A DNA stretch of 64,000 nt, taken from assembly GCF_000025325.1 (NCBI RefSeq), contig NC_013745.1, forward strand, positions 62,001 to 126,000, given 5' to 3'. The notes under the pieces were generated by a model. That model saw only the letters and a program-made list of their open reading frames with translations. It was not told the origin of the DNA and did not search any database. This DNA is from Haloterrigena turkmenica DSM 5511. GTDB lineage: Archaea; Halobacteriota; Halobacteria; Halobacteriales; Natrialbaceae. A program made the translations under genes and the position numbers. This document shows positions 51,793 to 61,213 of this stretch, in pieces; position 1 is the first letter of the stretch, and each line of letters begins with the position of its first letter.

Positions 51793-52329
51793 GAACACAG
51801 CCTCGGAGAGATCGTGTTTCTCGGTCAATTTATGCAGGAACGCAGCGGCTGGATCAGTGACTCGTTGTCCGAACACTGCGACATCGAGAATCAGCCGTGA
51901 GTCGAGATCCATTGTAGCATATACCCAAGACCAGTCGCTGTTGGTTTTGACAGTGGTTTTATCAATAGCGACCCGCGACGGCTTCGCCGTCCTCAGAACG
52001 CTTCGCGTTCTGATGGGCCGCACGAGAGCTTTGCTCTCGTGGACGTCGGCGGGTCTGAGACGCTGTCAGCCAGCCGCTGTACCCAGTGCCAGATTGCTTG
52101 GTGAGAGCGTTCAACGCCGAGCAAGCGAAGAATCGTTTGTGTCTCTCGAAGCGAACACCCGGTCGCGTGGAGGCGGACGGCGAACACCCTGACGGGCGTC
52201 GCCGTCCGCTCACGCTCCCAAGCTTCATCAAATTCCGTCGCGTAGCACTCGCTGAGCAGGTCTGCGAGCATCATTCCAACTCAACTCCACGATCTGCTCA
52301 CTTCTCAAACCGCGCTAACTAGACGGTGC
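51793..52329 (-). mobile_element. IS6-family element relic, copy B (truncated)
   Basis: Same family as copy A. It retains the right inverted repeat (52314-52329) and the transposase N-terminus (MMLADLLSECYATEFDEAWE, GCSLRETQTILRLLGVERSH), then in another frame KPSRVAIDKTTVKTNSDWSW and DPAAAFLHKLTEKHDLSEA, and is cut off after AVFL. A three-unit hairpin array at 51977-52041 separates the two frames. Confidence 0.8.
51977..52041. repeat. three-unit tandem hairpin array in IS6 relic B
   Basis: Perfect units GACGGC/GCCGTC loop TTC (51977-51991), CAGAACGC/GCGTTCTG loop TTC (51994-52012) and CACGAGAGC/GCTCTCGTG loop TTT (52021-52041). These correspond to units 1, 2 and 5 of copy A. Confidence 0.88.
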
Positions 52330-52385
52330 CGAGTAGGCAAATATATCAGTGAATGTGGCCTGAGAGCGCGTGGTCAAGTTGATGC

Positions 52386-52808
52386 CTATTCTTCGATCTC
52401 GAACTGCGGATTCCAGACTACTTCCCACAGGTGGTCGTCTGGGTCAAGGAAGTGGCCCGAATATCCGCCCCATTCACGGTCACGTGGCGGGTCGGTGATT
52501 TTTGCGCCTGCTTCGTCCGCTGTCTTCAGTACGGCATCGACTGCTTCTTTCGACGCAACGTTGTGGCCGAGGGTGAATTCTGTAGAACTGGGTGCTGCCT
52601 CCTCAACGTTCGCGTCTTCTGCGATTTGCTGTTTCGGGTAAAGTGCAAGCTGCAAGCCATTATTCAACGGGAAGAAAGCAACAGCTCCCCCTTCAAATTC
52701 AGTTCCGACTATACCCTCCGTCGGCCAACCCAAACCTTCGTGGTAAAAGTCGAGTGACGTTTCGAGGTCGCTGACTCCCAACGTGATGACGGTAATTCGT
52801 GGTTCCAT
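52386..52808 (-). CDS. VOC/glyoxalase family protein
   Basis: A 140-residue vicinal oxygen chelate protein: MEPRITVITLGVSDLETSLDFYHEGLGWP opens the first beta-alpha-beta module, GGYSGHFLDPDDHLWEVVWNP the second. This resembles glyoxalase/extradiol-type proteins of unknown substrate. ATG 52808 is chosen because the family begins there; 52847 adds 13 residues. It is the only intact enzyme-like gene between the IS relics. Confidence 0.8.
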   Translation of the reverse strand: MEPRITVITLGVSDLETSLDFYHEGLGWPTEGIVGTEFEGGAVAFFPLNNGLQLALYPKQQIAEDANVEEAAPSSTEFTLGHNVASKEAVDAVLKTADEAGAKITDPPRDREWGGYSGHFLDPDDHLWEVVWNPQFEIEE

Positions 52809-53016
52809 AAGCGGACTCGCCTGTTCTGGACTGACGGTTTCCAGCACCGTAGAGAATGGACTGGTGGCGAGATATACCTTTCTCTGGCAACACGAAGGCG
52901 AGCCAGAGTATTAAGAGAGCTATCGATCGTGTTCACTGTACCAAATGATTCGTAGTTCACCTGTACTGAGCGCCTCAAGTAACCCCCATCCAAGTCCGAA
53001 CCGGTGACCGATACGC

Positions 53017-53961
53017 GCCCTGGGTCTTGTTTAGACGCGCGAAATCAGACGAGTTAGGCCCTGAGAGATTGTTCAATGTTTCTGACAGCGGCCTTAAGGA
53101 CGAGCTCTCGGAACTGTCCAAACCACGTTCTTGCCTTAAGTGTTGAACCGAATCGCTTGCGTAACGCGAAAAATATCGATTCTGCGATAGACCGTTGATG
53201 GTAGGTTTCATCATCAATCCGAGCATTGTGTGCGGCGTCGAGTGAGTAGAACTCACGATGCTTGATCACCGGTCTAATTCCCTCGCTTCGCAGCATCTGT
53301 CGAAGTTCATCCCAATCAAATCCTTTATCAGCGACGACAGTATCTACGTTGCTTAGGTCCTTTTCAGGACTTGCCACGCAATCTGCGTGTCATGTGGAAG
53401 GTTCATCGAGCAGTGTACATCGAGAATAGCTCGCGTAGAACAGTCTACAAGAATAGTGGTTTTGACCGACTCAAACGTCCCTTTAACGCGCTTTGCGTAG
53501 TTATGGCTAGACGAGCGATAAGCGATGCTGGTTGAGTCGATTGCTTGAACCTCTCCGGTATCGAATAGTTTCGCCGACAGCTGCAACAGCATCCGCCAGA
53601 CGGGCATTTTGAGATCTTGTTTTCGAGCACAAACGGTGGTGAAGTCCGGCAACTCATCCGGTGCAAGGCCGAGTTTGGCGACAATAGCAGGCATTTCTCG
53701 AAGAATATCTAGCAACTGTCGGTAGGAGTGATCGAGGTATTCTCGGAGACCATGGATCGCTACGATCACCCAATCAGCGTAGCCATCTTTTCCTTTACTG
53801 AGAGGTTCTTTCGAACCGCTTCCGACAGCTTTTTGAGACAATTCGACGCATCGTTCGGTGAAGCGGGCCAGTTTGGAGTGCACATCCACCTGTGCTCGCT
53901 TCATTTCCCAGAATTCCCGACATAGAGGCAATATTACTAGCGTCCAAACACGGCCCAGGGC
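53017..53961 (-). mobile_element. IS5-family insertion sequence
   Basis: Bounded by imperfect inverted repeats (left 53017-53037, GCCCTGGG...GTTT.GACG; right 53941-53961 in complement). It encodes one frameshifted transposase. Length 945 bp. Confidence 0.75.
53054..53904 (-). pseudogene. IS5-type transposase with one frameshift
   Basis: The N-terminal frame runs MKRAQVDVHSKLARFTERC through VQAIDSTSIAYRSSSHNY (first Asp) to HDTQIAWQVLKRT. The second frame carries VDTVVADKGFDWDELR (second Asp), HREFYSLDAAHNARID, and SIAESIFFALRKRFG (Glu). One extra A in an AAAA run near 53365 would restore a ~283-residue protein. Confidence 0.8.
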
Positions 53962-54014
53962 ATCTATTGAGCACCAAATTACGGAAATCATCACTGGGAA
54001 GGGGTATTCTTAGC

Positions 54015-54623
54015 TCACGGTCGGAGCGTAAGCTGTGACCGCTGACTTCGGTCGTGATGAGGCATGGTGCCGACTTCGACTCGATCACAACACTGACATA
54101 CACCGATTCCCTGTACGTTCATCAGTTGGGTATTGCAGTCTGGGCAGTGGCTCGGGGGTGGTGCAGCCGAGTCAGGGGCATACGGGAACAGCTCAAGGTC
54201 GTCCGTTCTGAGGGCTGCAATCGCGTCCATTACTCCGTGGTGATCGTCACCCCATGAGTGTGGGAAGACGTTCGCCAATTGCTCTCCAACGTATACAGCA
54301 AGACACATCATTGGAGTTCGGAGCGTGGTCTGTATTTCGTTCGTAAAGGTGGACGTGGAAGTCCGAACGCTGAACGGCGGTTGGATGCTGCCCCCGTGTT
54401 TACCGACCCACATTTCCATCTGTTCAAACGCATCGATCGCGTCGCTGTAGGGTATTTGGTCTGTGAGCGTGATTGCTGCCGGCCACGCGTGTATCACCAG
54501 GTTGTCAATATGATCCGCAGAGTCAAGCTGGTGTAACGTGTCGATTTTGCTGTCGATTGGCTCAACTAGTCCGTCCGGACGGACATACACCTCTACGGTC
54601 AGTTCGTTGGCATGAATGTTCAT
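54015..54623 (-). CDS. conserved haloarchaeal protein with C-terminal zinc ribbon
   Basis: A 202-residue protein. The N-terminal part (ELTVEVYVRPDGLVEPIDSK, IHAWPAAITL) looks like a haloarchaeal family of unknown function. The C-terminus has a zinc ribbon, HCPDCNTQLMNVQGIGVCQCCDRVEV. It is probably a regulator or nucleic-acid binder; no assignment is made. Confidence 0.65.
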   Translation of the reverse strand: MNIHANELTVEVYVRPDGLVEPIDSKIDTLHQLDSADHIDNLVIHAWPAAITLTDQIPYSDAIDAFEQMEMWVGKHGGSIQPPFSVRTSTSTFTNEIQTTLRTPMMCLAVYVGEQLANVFPHSWGDDHHGVMDAIAALRTDDLELFPYAPDSAAPPPSHCPDCNTQLMNVQGIGVCQCCDRVEVGTMPHHDRSQRSQLTLRP

Positions 54624-54939
54624 GGGACTCCCACGAAGGGGATAAGAGGCTTACATCCCGTGGCTAGATAACGGTTGGTCCGGTATAAAATGATTGTCTC
54701 GGATAATCAAATATCTGGTAAATGGGCTGGTTTGCATATGTAGTTGCCGTTCAGTGCAGAGAGAGTACTGACCGTTGCAGCATTAAGGGAAATACGGGCC
54801 ATCGAATCATAGTTGGGCGATTGGTCCATGATCTGCCTCTATAGCACAATAATCTACGTAAATAAGGGTGGGAATCAGACAGAAGTCTGTTCAATACAAG
54901 TCAAACCTGGCACTCGTAGAAGGAGAGATTATTGTGAAA
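54624..54939. other. intergenic stretch without a gene
   Basis: AT-rich, nothing recognisable. Confidence 0.4.
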
Positions 54940-55371
54940 TTAGGGGAGCTGTGCCTGTTCAAACCAGAATCGTTCGAGTGAATCCATTAGTGAACTAAGC
55001 GCATCAGGGGCTATCGGTTTTGTCAGATAGGCATTAGCGCGGGCATCGTAGCATCGCGCAATGTCTTCGTCGGTTTCAGAACTAGCGAGCATTATCACGG
55101 GGAGTGGTTTGAGTTGTGGGTCCTTTCGAATTTCGCCGAGAACTCCACACCCATCTCGACCAGGAAGATTCAAATCTAAGAGAACGAGATCGGGCAGCGG
55201 GTTCCCCGTGGACTGCTGCAAAAACTCTACGGCATTGTCTCCACTGGAAACTGTATGTAGTGTTATCTCTCGTTTTGTCGTCTTGAGCCCTTCCTGAATA
55301 AGCTGAACATCGTCGGGGGTATCTTCGACAAGGAGAATATCGATTGCGTCGTTGGAGGGAGTGTCGTGCAT
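54940..55371 (-). CDS. single-domain response regulator (CheY/Rcp1 type)
   Basis: A 143-residue receiver domain: acidic pocket LLVEDTPDDVQLI, phospho-acceptor Asp in LVLLDLNLPGRDG, MLASSE (switch Ser/Thr region) and LTKPI with the conserved Lys. No output domain, so it acts through protein contact with a histidine kinase partner not in this window. The start at 55371 (MHDTPSN) fits the fold; the longer frame adds unlikely residues. Confidence 0.87.
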   Translation of the reverse strand: MHDTPSNDAIDILLVEDTPDDVQLIQEGLKTTKREITLHTVSSGDNAVEFLQQSTGNPLPDLVLLDLNLPGRDGCGVLGEIRKDPQLKPLPVIMLASSETDEDIARCYDARANAYLTKPIAPDALSSLMDSLERFWFEQAQLP

Positions 55372-55635
55372 AGTGTCGGCGAGAATGAATTCTGTGATGC
55401 GCCCGTGACCGTTACACGACCATTCAGCCGGCAAACACCCTCTCTGCAAAGGGTGACGCACAGTGCAAAATTTCTCGTTATTAACGAAAGGAGTTGGAGA
55501 TATATAAAGAGGGCGTTTATTTACATCATCAAAACAAACAGGCGGAGATCAGTTTGCATACTCAGTTACCGAATTGCTCACTTCGATTTCGATCGTATTT
55601 CTGAATAAAGAAACCGTGCTACTATCTACTAGTAG

Positions 55636-56072
55636 TTAGTCACCCAGAATCGCCTCCCGCGCCTTCTCGAGTTTCTGGAACCGGCCGGACGAGCCGCTCG
55701 CGTCGGGGTGGCCCTCGAGGTCTTTCACCTGCGCCCGGAACGCCGCCTGCACGATCTCGTCCGGTGTGTCTGGCGCAACATCTAGGACTTCGTGTGGTTC
55801 CTCGTCGCCGAGAGGATTGCTCTCAAACGGTGCTGGCGGCGCTGCAATCGCCTCGCCGGTGCCGCCCTGGACGTCGCCGCCGTCCGGCGGCAGCTGGGCA
55901 ACCTCGTCGATGTCCCACGCGGTCTCTACGGCCTCCTGGGCAAGTGAAGCATCGGGAAGAGATCCTGCCAGTCGCAGTGGGTCTCGTGGCAGGTGACCAA
56001 GACGCCCTCGTCGGCCTCGCGGATCGTCTCGCTCTCGAGTGGCTGGTCAACCTTGATCTCGTCACTCTGCAT
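55636..56072 (-). pseudogene. J-domain-like protein gene with one frameshift
   Basis: Frame 1: MQSDEIKVDQPLESETI, then VTCHETHCDWQDLF. Frame 2 continues PDASLAQEAVETAWDIDEVA, EEPHEVLDVAPDTPDEIVQ and HPDASGSSGRFQKLEKAREA before a natural stop. One additional C in a CCC run near 55955 joins them. The second half resembles the DnaJ J-domain (HPD present). A related J-domain frame is at 63465-63686. Confidence 0.55.
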
Positions 56073-56166
56073 CGGGGCTACCCCGCATGCAATCTGTATT
56101 CACCGAGCGATCAGGTCCCAGAGATACTTGCCAGCTGATTGTAGATTTATTAGTGTTTGCTGCATG

Positions 56167-56397
56167 TTAACTATTAGACTTAGGACCATCCGTGTACTCG
56201 GGGATCCACGGTGGCATCGATCGGTCCTTCGACCAGCCGAACAGGTGACGTTTCCCGTTGGCGTAGTAGTACCGATAGGCGTCGACGTAGTTGTCGGCCG
56301 TCCACTCTCCAGTCAGTTGCGGCGGATCGTCGCGAATGCGTTCTTCCTCGAGCGAGCGAACGGTCGCCCACGAGCCGTGTTCGATGGATTTCGCCAC
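56167..56397 (-). CDS. hypothetical protein (up to 76 aa)
   Basis: Well-formed haloarchaeal-style sequence (SWATVRSLEEERIRDDPP, then a Tyr-rich YVDAYRYYYANGKRHLFGWS) with no recognised family. It may be the 3' part of a larger gene truncated upstream, where a DUF2270-like fragment in another frame begins. Confidence 0.4.
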   Translation of the reverse strand: MAKSIEHGSWATVRSLEEERIRDDPPQLTGEWTADNYVDAYRYYYANGKRHLFGWSKDRSMPPWIPEYTDGPKSNS

Positions 56398-56512
56398 GAT
56401 AGAGGTGAGCCATTGACGAACTCAGTGCCATCTCCTCTTCTAATAACCCCTCGCCAACTTCGCGGTGTTCAGCGTCACTGGGATCAATATCCTTTGCTGA
56501 TTCCTGAGCCAT
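56381..56512 (-). pseudogene. DUF2270-like N-terminal fragment
   Basis: MAQESAKDIDPSDAEHREVG followed by the AHLYRGEIHR motif found near the N-terminus of haloarchaeal DUF2270 membrane proteins. The frame then becomes unlike the family and none of its membrane segments remain. Confidence 0.45.
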
Positions 56513-56592
56513 TGCGGTTAGATGCTTTCAACGACCGAGGTAATAGAGGCAGTATTTTTGGATACCATAATCTAACTGACTTATTCACTCTC

Positions 56593-56948
56593 TTATTTTT
56601 CTTCCCTATTGCCGAATTTAGAACAGTATAGAAATCGGTAATAAATATTTCCGGAAGAGAAAACCGGTACTTCGGATCTCCTCTCTTCTATTGTCTCGAG
56701 ATTCTCGGGATCGAGTTCTACCCCTTGAGCAAACACACCGATTTCAGCGGGTGTAAGTCGATCAACTTCCCGACTTCCACTCGCTCCACTAACTGCTCAC
56801 CATTGAGACGGTGGTCGATATTAATTGAAACATCAACATTGGTTACTTCTCCGGCTAATGGCTCGTTCGGATCTGTATTCCGATGGTTCCTCGTTGTCGT
56901 CGAACTCACCGCGCGTGATCGGCTGCTAGTTGTCTCGTACCTCTTCAA
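56593..56948 (-). pseudogene. frameshifted hypothetical gene
   Basis: Two plausible halves in different frames: EPLAGEVTNVDVSINIDHRL then REVDRLTPAEIGVFAQGVEL with a natural stop. No family recognised. Confidence 0.3.
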
Positions 56949-57049
56949 AGACGGCGTCCAGTGCGACTGGTTCGAGGGGAGTGCGATACCTGTTCCCGAC
57001 GGAGGATTCCCGCCCGTGTTACGTGGTGCGAAGCATGGCTCCTAGAGTT

Positions 57050-58069
57050 CGTACAAAACGAGGGCGGTGGTTCTGGTGACTGACTCGAGCGGTAACGTCT
57101 TGAGGGGAACTCAGCGATCTTGTATCCCATCCGTTCAAAAGGTAGAGATTCGTTGAATCCCTGCTACGGCAGGTGGTGGGTGTGTCTCAGAACAACTGCC
57201 TCTGACATCCGGGACTGGCTTTTAATTGAATTCTGGGTATTATCAAGATATAGAAACACATCACAGGCTGCCGACATCTCCGACAACCAGCGACCGAACG
57301 ATAGATCCGGGAAAACAGCGTCGTGACTCAGGTGGTTCGGCGTGAAAGTAATGTCCCCCCTCGAGCGTCCTTCCAAACCGGATGGAGCAATTAGCGGAAC
57401 ACTCTGGAAGTTCGACTGTCAACTCGCCGCAGCCCGGACTCATGCGACGTTTGAAGGCCATGATGTGCCGCCACGTGCCGTATTCGAGGGCTATGACCGC
57501 GTGTTCCATCCGTGGATCCGTAGCTGGCGAGTCGGTGAGATCCGGGAGACACTCCGGTCGAAATTCGTGGGGACGCTACTATGAGTATAGATACCTCGGA
57601 ACACCAAATGCACACTTACGGCTGCGGTGGGATCGACATTCGACCGGTCGACGATCATCCCGAGCGCTGTCGCTGCCGAAGTCGGGACGTTTCTCGAACC
57701 GGGGTCTGTAGCGAGAATACGCGGATAGCTTGCATCAGCTATAGCTATGGTATGTACCATCTGCTATTGCTGGGAACGGCCATACTGTTCGAGTGCCTCA
57801 CGGATCTCGGCGAGCGTCCTGTTCGTGGTATGTTCATCAATCCGCTGTCGACGACTCTGGTCTCGTCAAGCTTTTAGGATATGCTCAGCGGTTTGGCTCG
57901 TCGACGATAGTTCACGATCCAATACCCAGCCGAGCACGCCACCGTAGACGAGGTGTAGAACGAGCTATCGCCGGCGTGATCGACTGAAGAAGGGATCGCC
58001 ACTCTCATTATGCGGAATTCTGTAAGTGCTACCCCATTACTTACCCGTCTGGCGACCTGCTGATACACA
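57050..58069. other. decayed stretch with possible gene remnants
   Basis: No intact gene is supported. A minus-strand frame near 57330-57580 (EYGTWRHIMAFKRRM, ELPECSANCSIRFGR) has coding-like composition and may be a relic. Confidence 0.3.
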
Positions 58070-58477
58070 ATGTCATCACCAGATGTCCAGCAGTCGCTGT
58101 CGACTATCCAGTGTGATGCGTGCCAGTCTGCCGTTCAATCTGGCGGCCAGCAGACAGTATCATTTCTCCTCCTCGAGGGACTCACGATCCCCGTTCTCGG
58201 CTGTGACGACCATCTCGAGCAGTTTTCCTCGATCTGTGAATTGAGTTCCGACGACACGGCCGATATCTTGCATCATCGACCGGCCGGCGGTCTTTCCTGT
58301 CCCAGTTGCCGCCTCGCACCGTATAATGCATCCTATCCCATGATACAAGTTCAGGACGGGGCCATCGTCCCGATAGCGTGCCCGGAGCACCAGTCAGAGA
58401 TTGCCCAGCGGTTCCAGACCGGACTCCGAACCCGGCAACAGCTGACGTCTGACCTCGTTACCCACATTGATTCATAA
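58070..58477 (+). CDS. conserved haloarchaeal Cys/His-rich protein
   Basis: A 135-residue protein with metal-site candidates CDACQ, CDDH, CPSCR and CPEH. The spacing of the four motifs suggests one or two zinc sites. It has a clean haloarchaeal composition and looks intact. No function is assigned. Confidence 0.65.
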   Translation: MSSPDVQQSLSTIQCDACQSAVQSGGQQTVSFLLLEGLTIPVLGCDDHLEQFSSICELSSDDTADILHHRPAGGLSCPSCRLAPYNASYPMIQVQDGAIVPIACPEHQSEIAQRFQTGLRTRQQLTSDLVTHIDS

Positions 58478-59068
58478 AGCGCTGCTCGAACGGCTCGAGG
58501 GACGCATCCCGCTGATCTATATTAGACATAGCCGCCGATCCCCGTCGAACTAGGCGATCTCACTGGCTTGAGAGGACTTGATTCTTGTACTCCGAAAACA
58601 GGTTTCCGGTTGACAAGGTTTTATTGAAATCAAGGTGACATCGTATAGGCGCAGGGTTTGTCAGACGTTCCCTCGTTCATGTCTCCCTGCTTATTGACAA
58701 GAGATCAGTACGGCTCCCCAGTCGTACACTCTTCCCTCAAGACATAGCTGCTCGAAGACACGGTTCTATCGGCTTGAATCCCTACCCTCTACCCTCGTGT
58801 ATCTAAACCCCGGCCGTAGATACGTCTCTCTGGTCGAGCATGGAATATTGGGGAGAGAGTAGACCTCTTTTTCAGGGACTTGGCACAGTCCCGACAGATC
58901 GTCTTATCGACCGTACCCGCTGATAGCACTCGGTTGGTAACTATCTCACCGCACTGGTGTTCCACAGAAACGTCCTGCTGCTTGAGCTCAACGACATCGT
59001 CCGCTCGTGACCACCCCCGTAGATAGACCTTAGATAGCCTTAAGTGTACCAGTTCTCGACAACTCACT
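58478..59068. other. stretch without a convincing gene
   Basis: A 97-codon minus frame (58789-59082) includes a possible Cys cluster (ICRDCAKSLKKR) but is otherwise unconvincing. Confidence 0.3.
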
Positions 59069-59140
59069 ATGTCGAACATCAATTTCGAGGTTGACGACGA
59101 CCAATACGAGAGGAGGCGGTGTGACTATGCCCGAATGTGA
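59069..59140 (+). pseudogene. truncated small gene remnant
   Basis: MSNINFEVDDDQYERRR matches the opening of a small haloarchaeal family, then stops after 23 codons, overlapping the zinc-ribbon start at 59127. It is likely an internally deleted copy. Confidence 0.35.
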
Positions 59141-59270
59141 AGAGTGCGGAGGGTTCGTCACTCAAGACTTTATTCGAGTGTTCGGCATTAGCGGCGAGGT
59201 ACACGGCTGTCCCCACTGTATGACCAATCGAGAATTGGGTGACGGTGATGCGACCTCGAGGAGCGAGTGA
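59127..59270 (+). CDS. 47-residue zinc-ribbon protein (DUF7563-like)
   Basis: MPECEECGGFVTQDFIRVFG followed by HGCPHC is the pattern of a very short haloarchaeal zinc-ribbon family common on plasmids and proviruses. It overlaps the upstream remnant by 14 nt. Function unknown. Confidence 0.65.
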   Translation: MPECEECGGFVTQDFIRVFGISGEVHGCPHCMTNRELGDGDATSRSE

Positions 59271-59477
59271 CCGACAACGAAGTGTATACGCCGCTGCCAG
59301 ACATACCCACTACCAGACCCCGCCCAACAGCCACGGTCTTACCCGTACTCGCGAGATCACCGAACAGCCACTCTCCCATCTCCCGGACTCGGTGACGCAA
59401 TGCACGTTCTGCTCCGGCGAGTACCAACCCTGTTCGACTAGTGACTGGGAGAAGCAAGACCCGTCCGAATGCCGGTC

Positions 59478-59888
59478 CTACGATGTGGCTGCGGAAGGTT
59501 CGTGACCGGGAAGGCAAATAAGATTCTCTCGACCCAGACTGAGTTTCGTTATCTCTCCCTCTTTTTCCAGATCCGACAACAGACGACTGACCTTGGCTTT
59601 CGACCAGTCGACCGCGTCAACGATCTCGGACTGTTTCATCTGCCCCCCGTTTTCCTGAAGCAGCCTGTGAACCTGCTCCCGATCAGTGCCGATCAATGTT
59701 TGGCTATGTGATGAGTCGACAGCAGCCGTGTCACCTCGTTTGAACCGATTCCAGACCACAAAAAGGACGCTAAGCATCGTGAGAGCACCAAGTCCGAGTA
59801 CCGCAACAAGATCGGCTGCAATCCACGCGATACCTGATATGCTGTCGGTCACTCCAAATGTCCCCAACACAGCATATATGTTATTCAT
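59478..59888 (-). CDS. membrane-anchored winged-helix protein
   Basis: 136 residues: two hydrophobic stretches at the N-terminus (ISGIAWIAADLVAVLGLGAL and LSVLFVVW), a short linker, and a MarR/DUF7343-like winged helix (REQVHRLLQENGGQMKQSEI, WSKAKVSRLLSDLEKEGEI). Membrane-tethered regulators of this plan are frequent in haloarchaea. Confidence 0.8.
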   Translation of the reverse strand: MNNIYAVLGTFGVTDSISGIAWIAADLVAVLGLGALTMLSVLFVVWNRFKRGDTAAVDSSHSQTLIGTDREQVHRLLQENGGQMKQSEIVDAVDWSKAKVSRLLSDLEKEGEITKLSLGRENLICLPGHEPSAATS

Positions 59889-60002
59889 TCAAGCCATCCT
59901 CCGTATGATTTGGTATTCAGGTTTCGTGTTTTCGCTGCGTACACGCCGGCACGCTCTCACTCCGGATCTACTACCGATTCACCGGGATCGGAATCTATGG
60001 TA

Positions 60003-60222
60003 ACATCCCACATATAACTATCAAGAGCCCAATATAAATGAGTATCATCTACAGCGGTGTATTCTGGAGAGCCTCGTCCAGTCTCTACCTCGAAAGAGGG
60101 AGACCGATCGCGGGAACCGACAACTGAAGGAGCCGGCTTCGGGAAAGCCCGAAACTACAAACCACTATACTGTCCAGTGGCCACAACGTTCTATTGAAAA
60201 GTTGTTTAAACAAAACATACTG
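60003..60222. other. intergenic stretch without a gene
   Basis: Nothing recognisable. Confidence 0.35.
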
Positions 60223-60389
60223 TTACTCGGAAGACAGATCTTCATACGACTCTAACAATTCGAAGAGATCCGGGTGAGTTCCTGGTGAGCTTCGGCACCA
60301 GTTCCTACCGGACCTTCTAAACTGGCATCCACCTTGATCGAGGTCCTATACTCGAGATCGTCCTTGCTGAAGTCGTCTGATTCGACCAT
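60223..60389 (-). pseudogene. small acidic gene with single-base deletion
   Basis: Frame 1 reads MVESDDFSKDDLEYRTSIKV to AHQELT. Frame 2 reads PDLFELLESYEDLSSE with a natural stop. One more C in the CCC run (60272-60274) joins them into a ~55-residue protein of unknown function. Confidence 0.5.
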
Positions 60390-60571
60390 TTTGCTATTCT
60401 CGTTCCTCAGATTGGTCGGAGATTTTATTTCGCCTCACTTTCGTCTGAGTCGTGACGCTGTTTTCCGTGTGTAGTAACCGACATTGATAAACAGAACTGT
60501 CGTCGGATGTACGAATAGTGACGGCTAGATTAAGGGATGTCGATGCTGTTTTGAGAAAGTGGGTGAATAAT

Positions 60572-60730
60572 ATGGCACAATCCGAGCAAACACAATCCAA
60601 GCGCGTCGTCGGCGTCTGTGAGCGCTGCGGATCAGTATATGCTGCAAAAGTGCTTTCGTCGGGGCGAGTCCGTCCAATTGGAAGAGACAGTTGCTCTTGT
60701 GGAAACGAGAGATTCCGAACTATGCGGTGA
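60572..60730 (+). CDS. 52-residue zinc-ribbon protein
   Basis: MAQSEQTQSKRVVGVCERCG, then SCSCGNERFRTMR: a two-knuckle zinc ribbon (CxxC, CxC). The ATG at 60572 is chosen over an upstream one at 60518. Confidence 0.55.
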   Translation: MAQSEQTQSKRVVGVCERCGSVYAAKVLSSGRVRPIGRDSCSCGNERFRTMR

Positions 60731-61006
60731 GCAGTACTGTCGCTACTCATTTTGATCCCACCATTTCCGCTTGGAGTGATCGAATTCCACTATCGGTATG
60801 AAGCGGTAGTATATACATGACCACTCTACACCCGGCTCCAGCCCCTCTCAGAGAGTGGCGGTCATCAACCGTGTTACTGGCCCAACCACGGACGGTTCGA
60901 TGACCGCCGCTCCTTCATCACCGACAGTGCGTTCAGTACCGCTCGAGGCGTTACCGCTCGAATCAGTCACCAGAACCACCGCTCTCGTTTCGCATGAACT
61001 CCGGCA

Positions 61007-61213
61007 GTGACGATCGCTGCGATCGGTATCTTCCGGTATCCGTACGTTGCGGATTTGGCATTATCACACGATGTCCGAGTAGTCGTAGTCCTATCGCTAC
61101 TTCTCGTGACGCTCGTTCCGCTCGTGATATTAAGCGCCTCTATCCTCCGCGTGGCGACGATCGTCCGTCAAACGGTGACATACAGACCATTTGTTCCAGA
61201 ATCTAATGGCTAA
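61007..61213 (+). CDS. possible small membrane protein
   Basis: GTG start; 68 residues with one long hydrophobic stretch (VVVLSLLLVTLVPLVILSAS). Weak support; it touches the end of the integrase pseudogene. Confidence 0.3.
   Translation: MTIAAIGIFRYPYVADLALSHDVRVVVVLSLLLVTLVPLVILSASILRVATIVRQTVTYRPFVPESNG

Noticed and set aside
57491-57760. 89-codon minus-strand ORF
   Set aside because: Coding-like in places but overlaps other equally weak frames; no motif decides between them.
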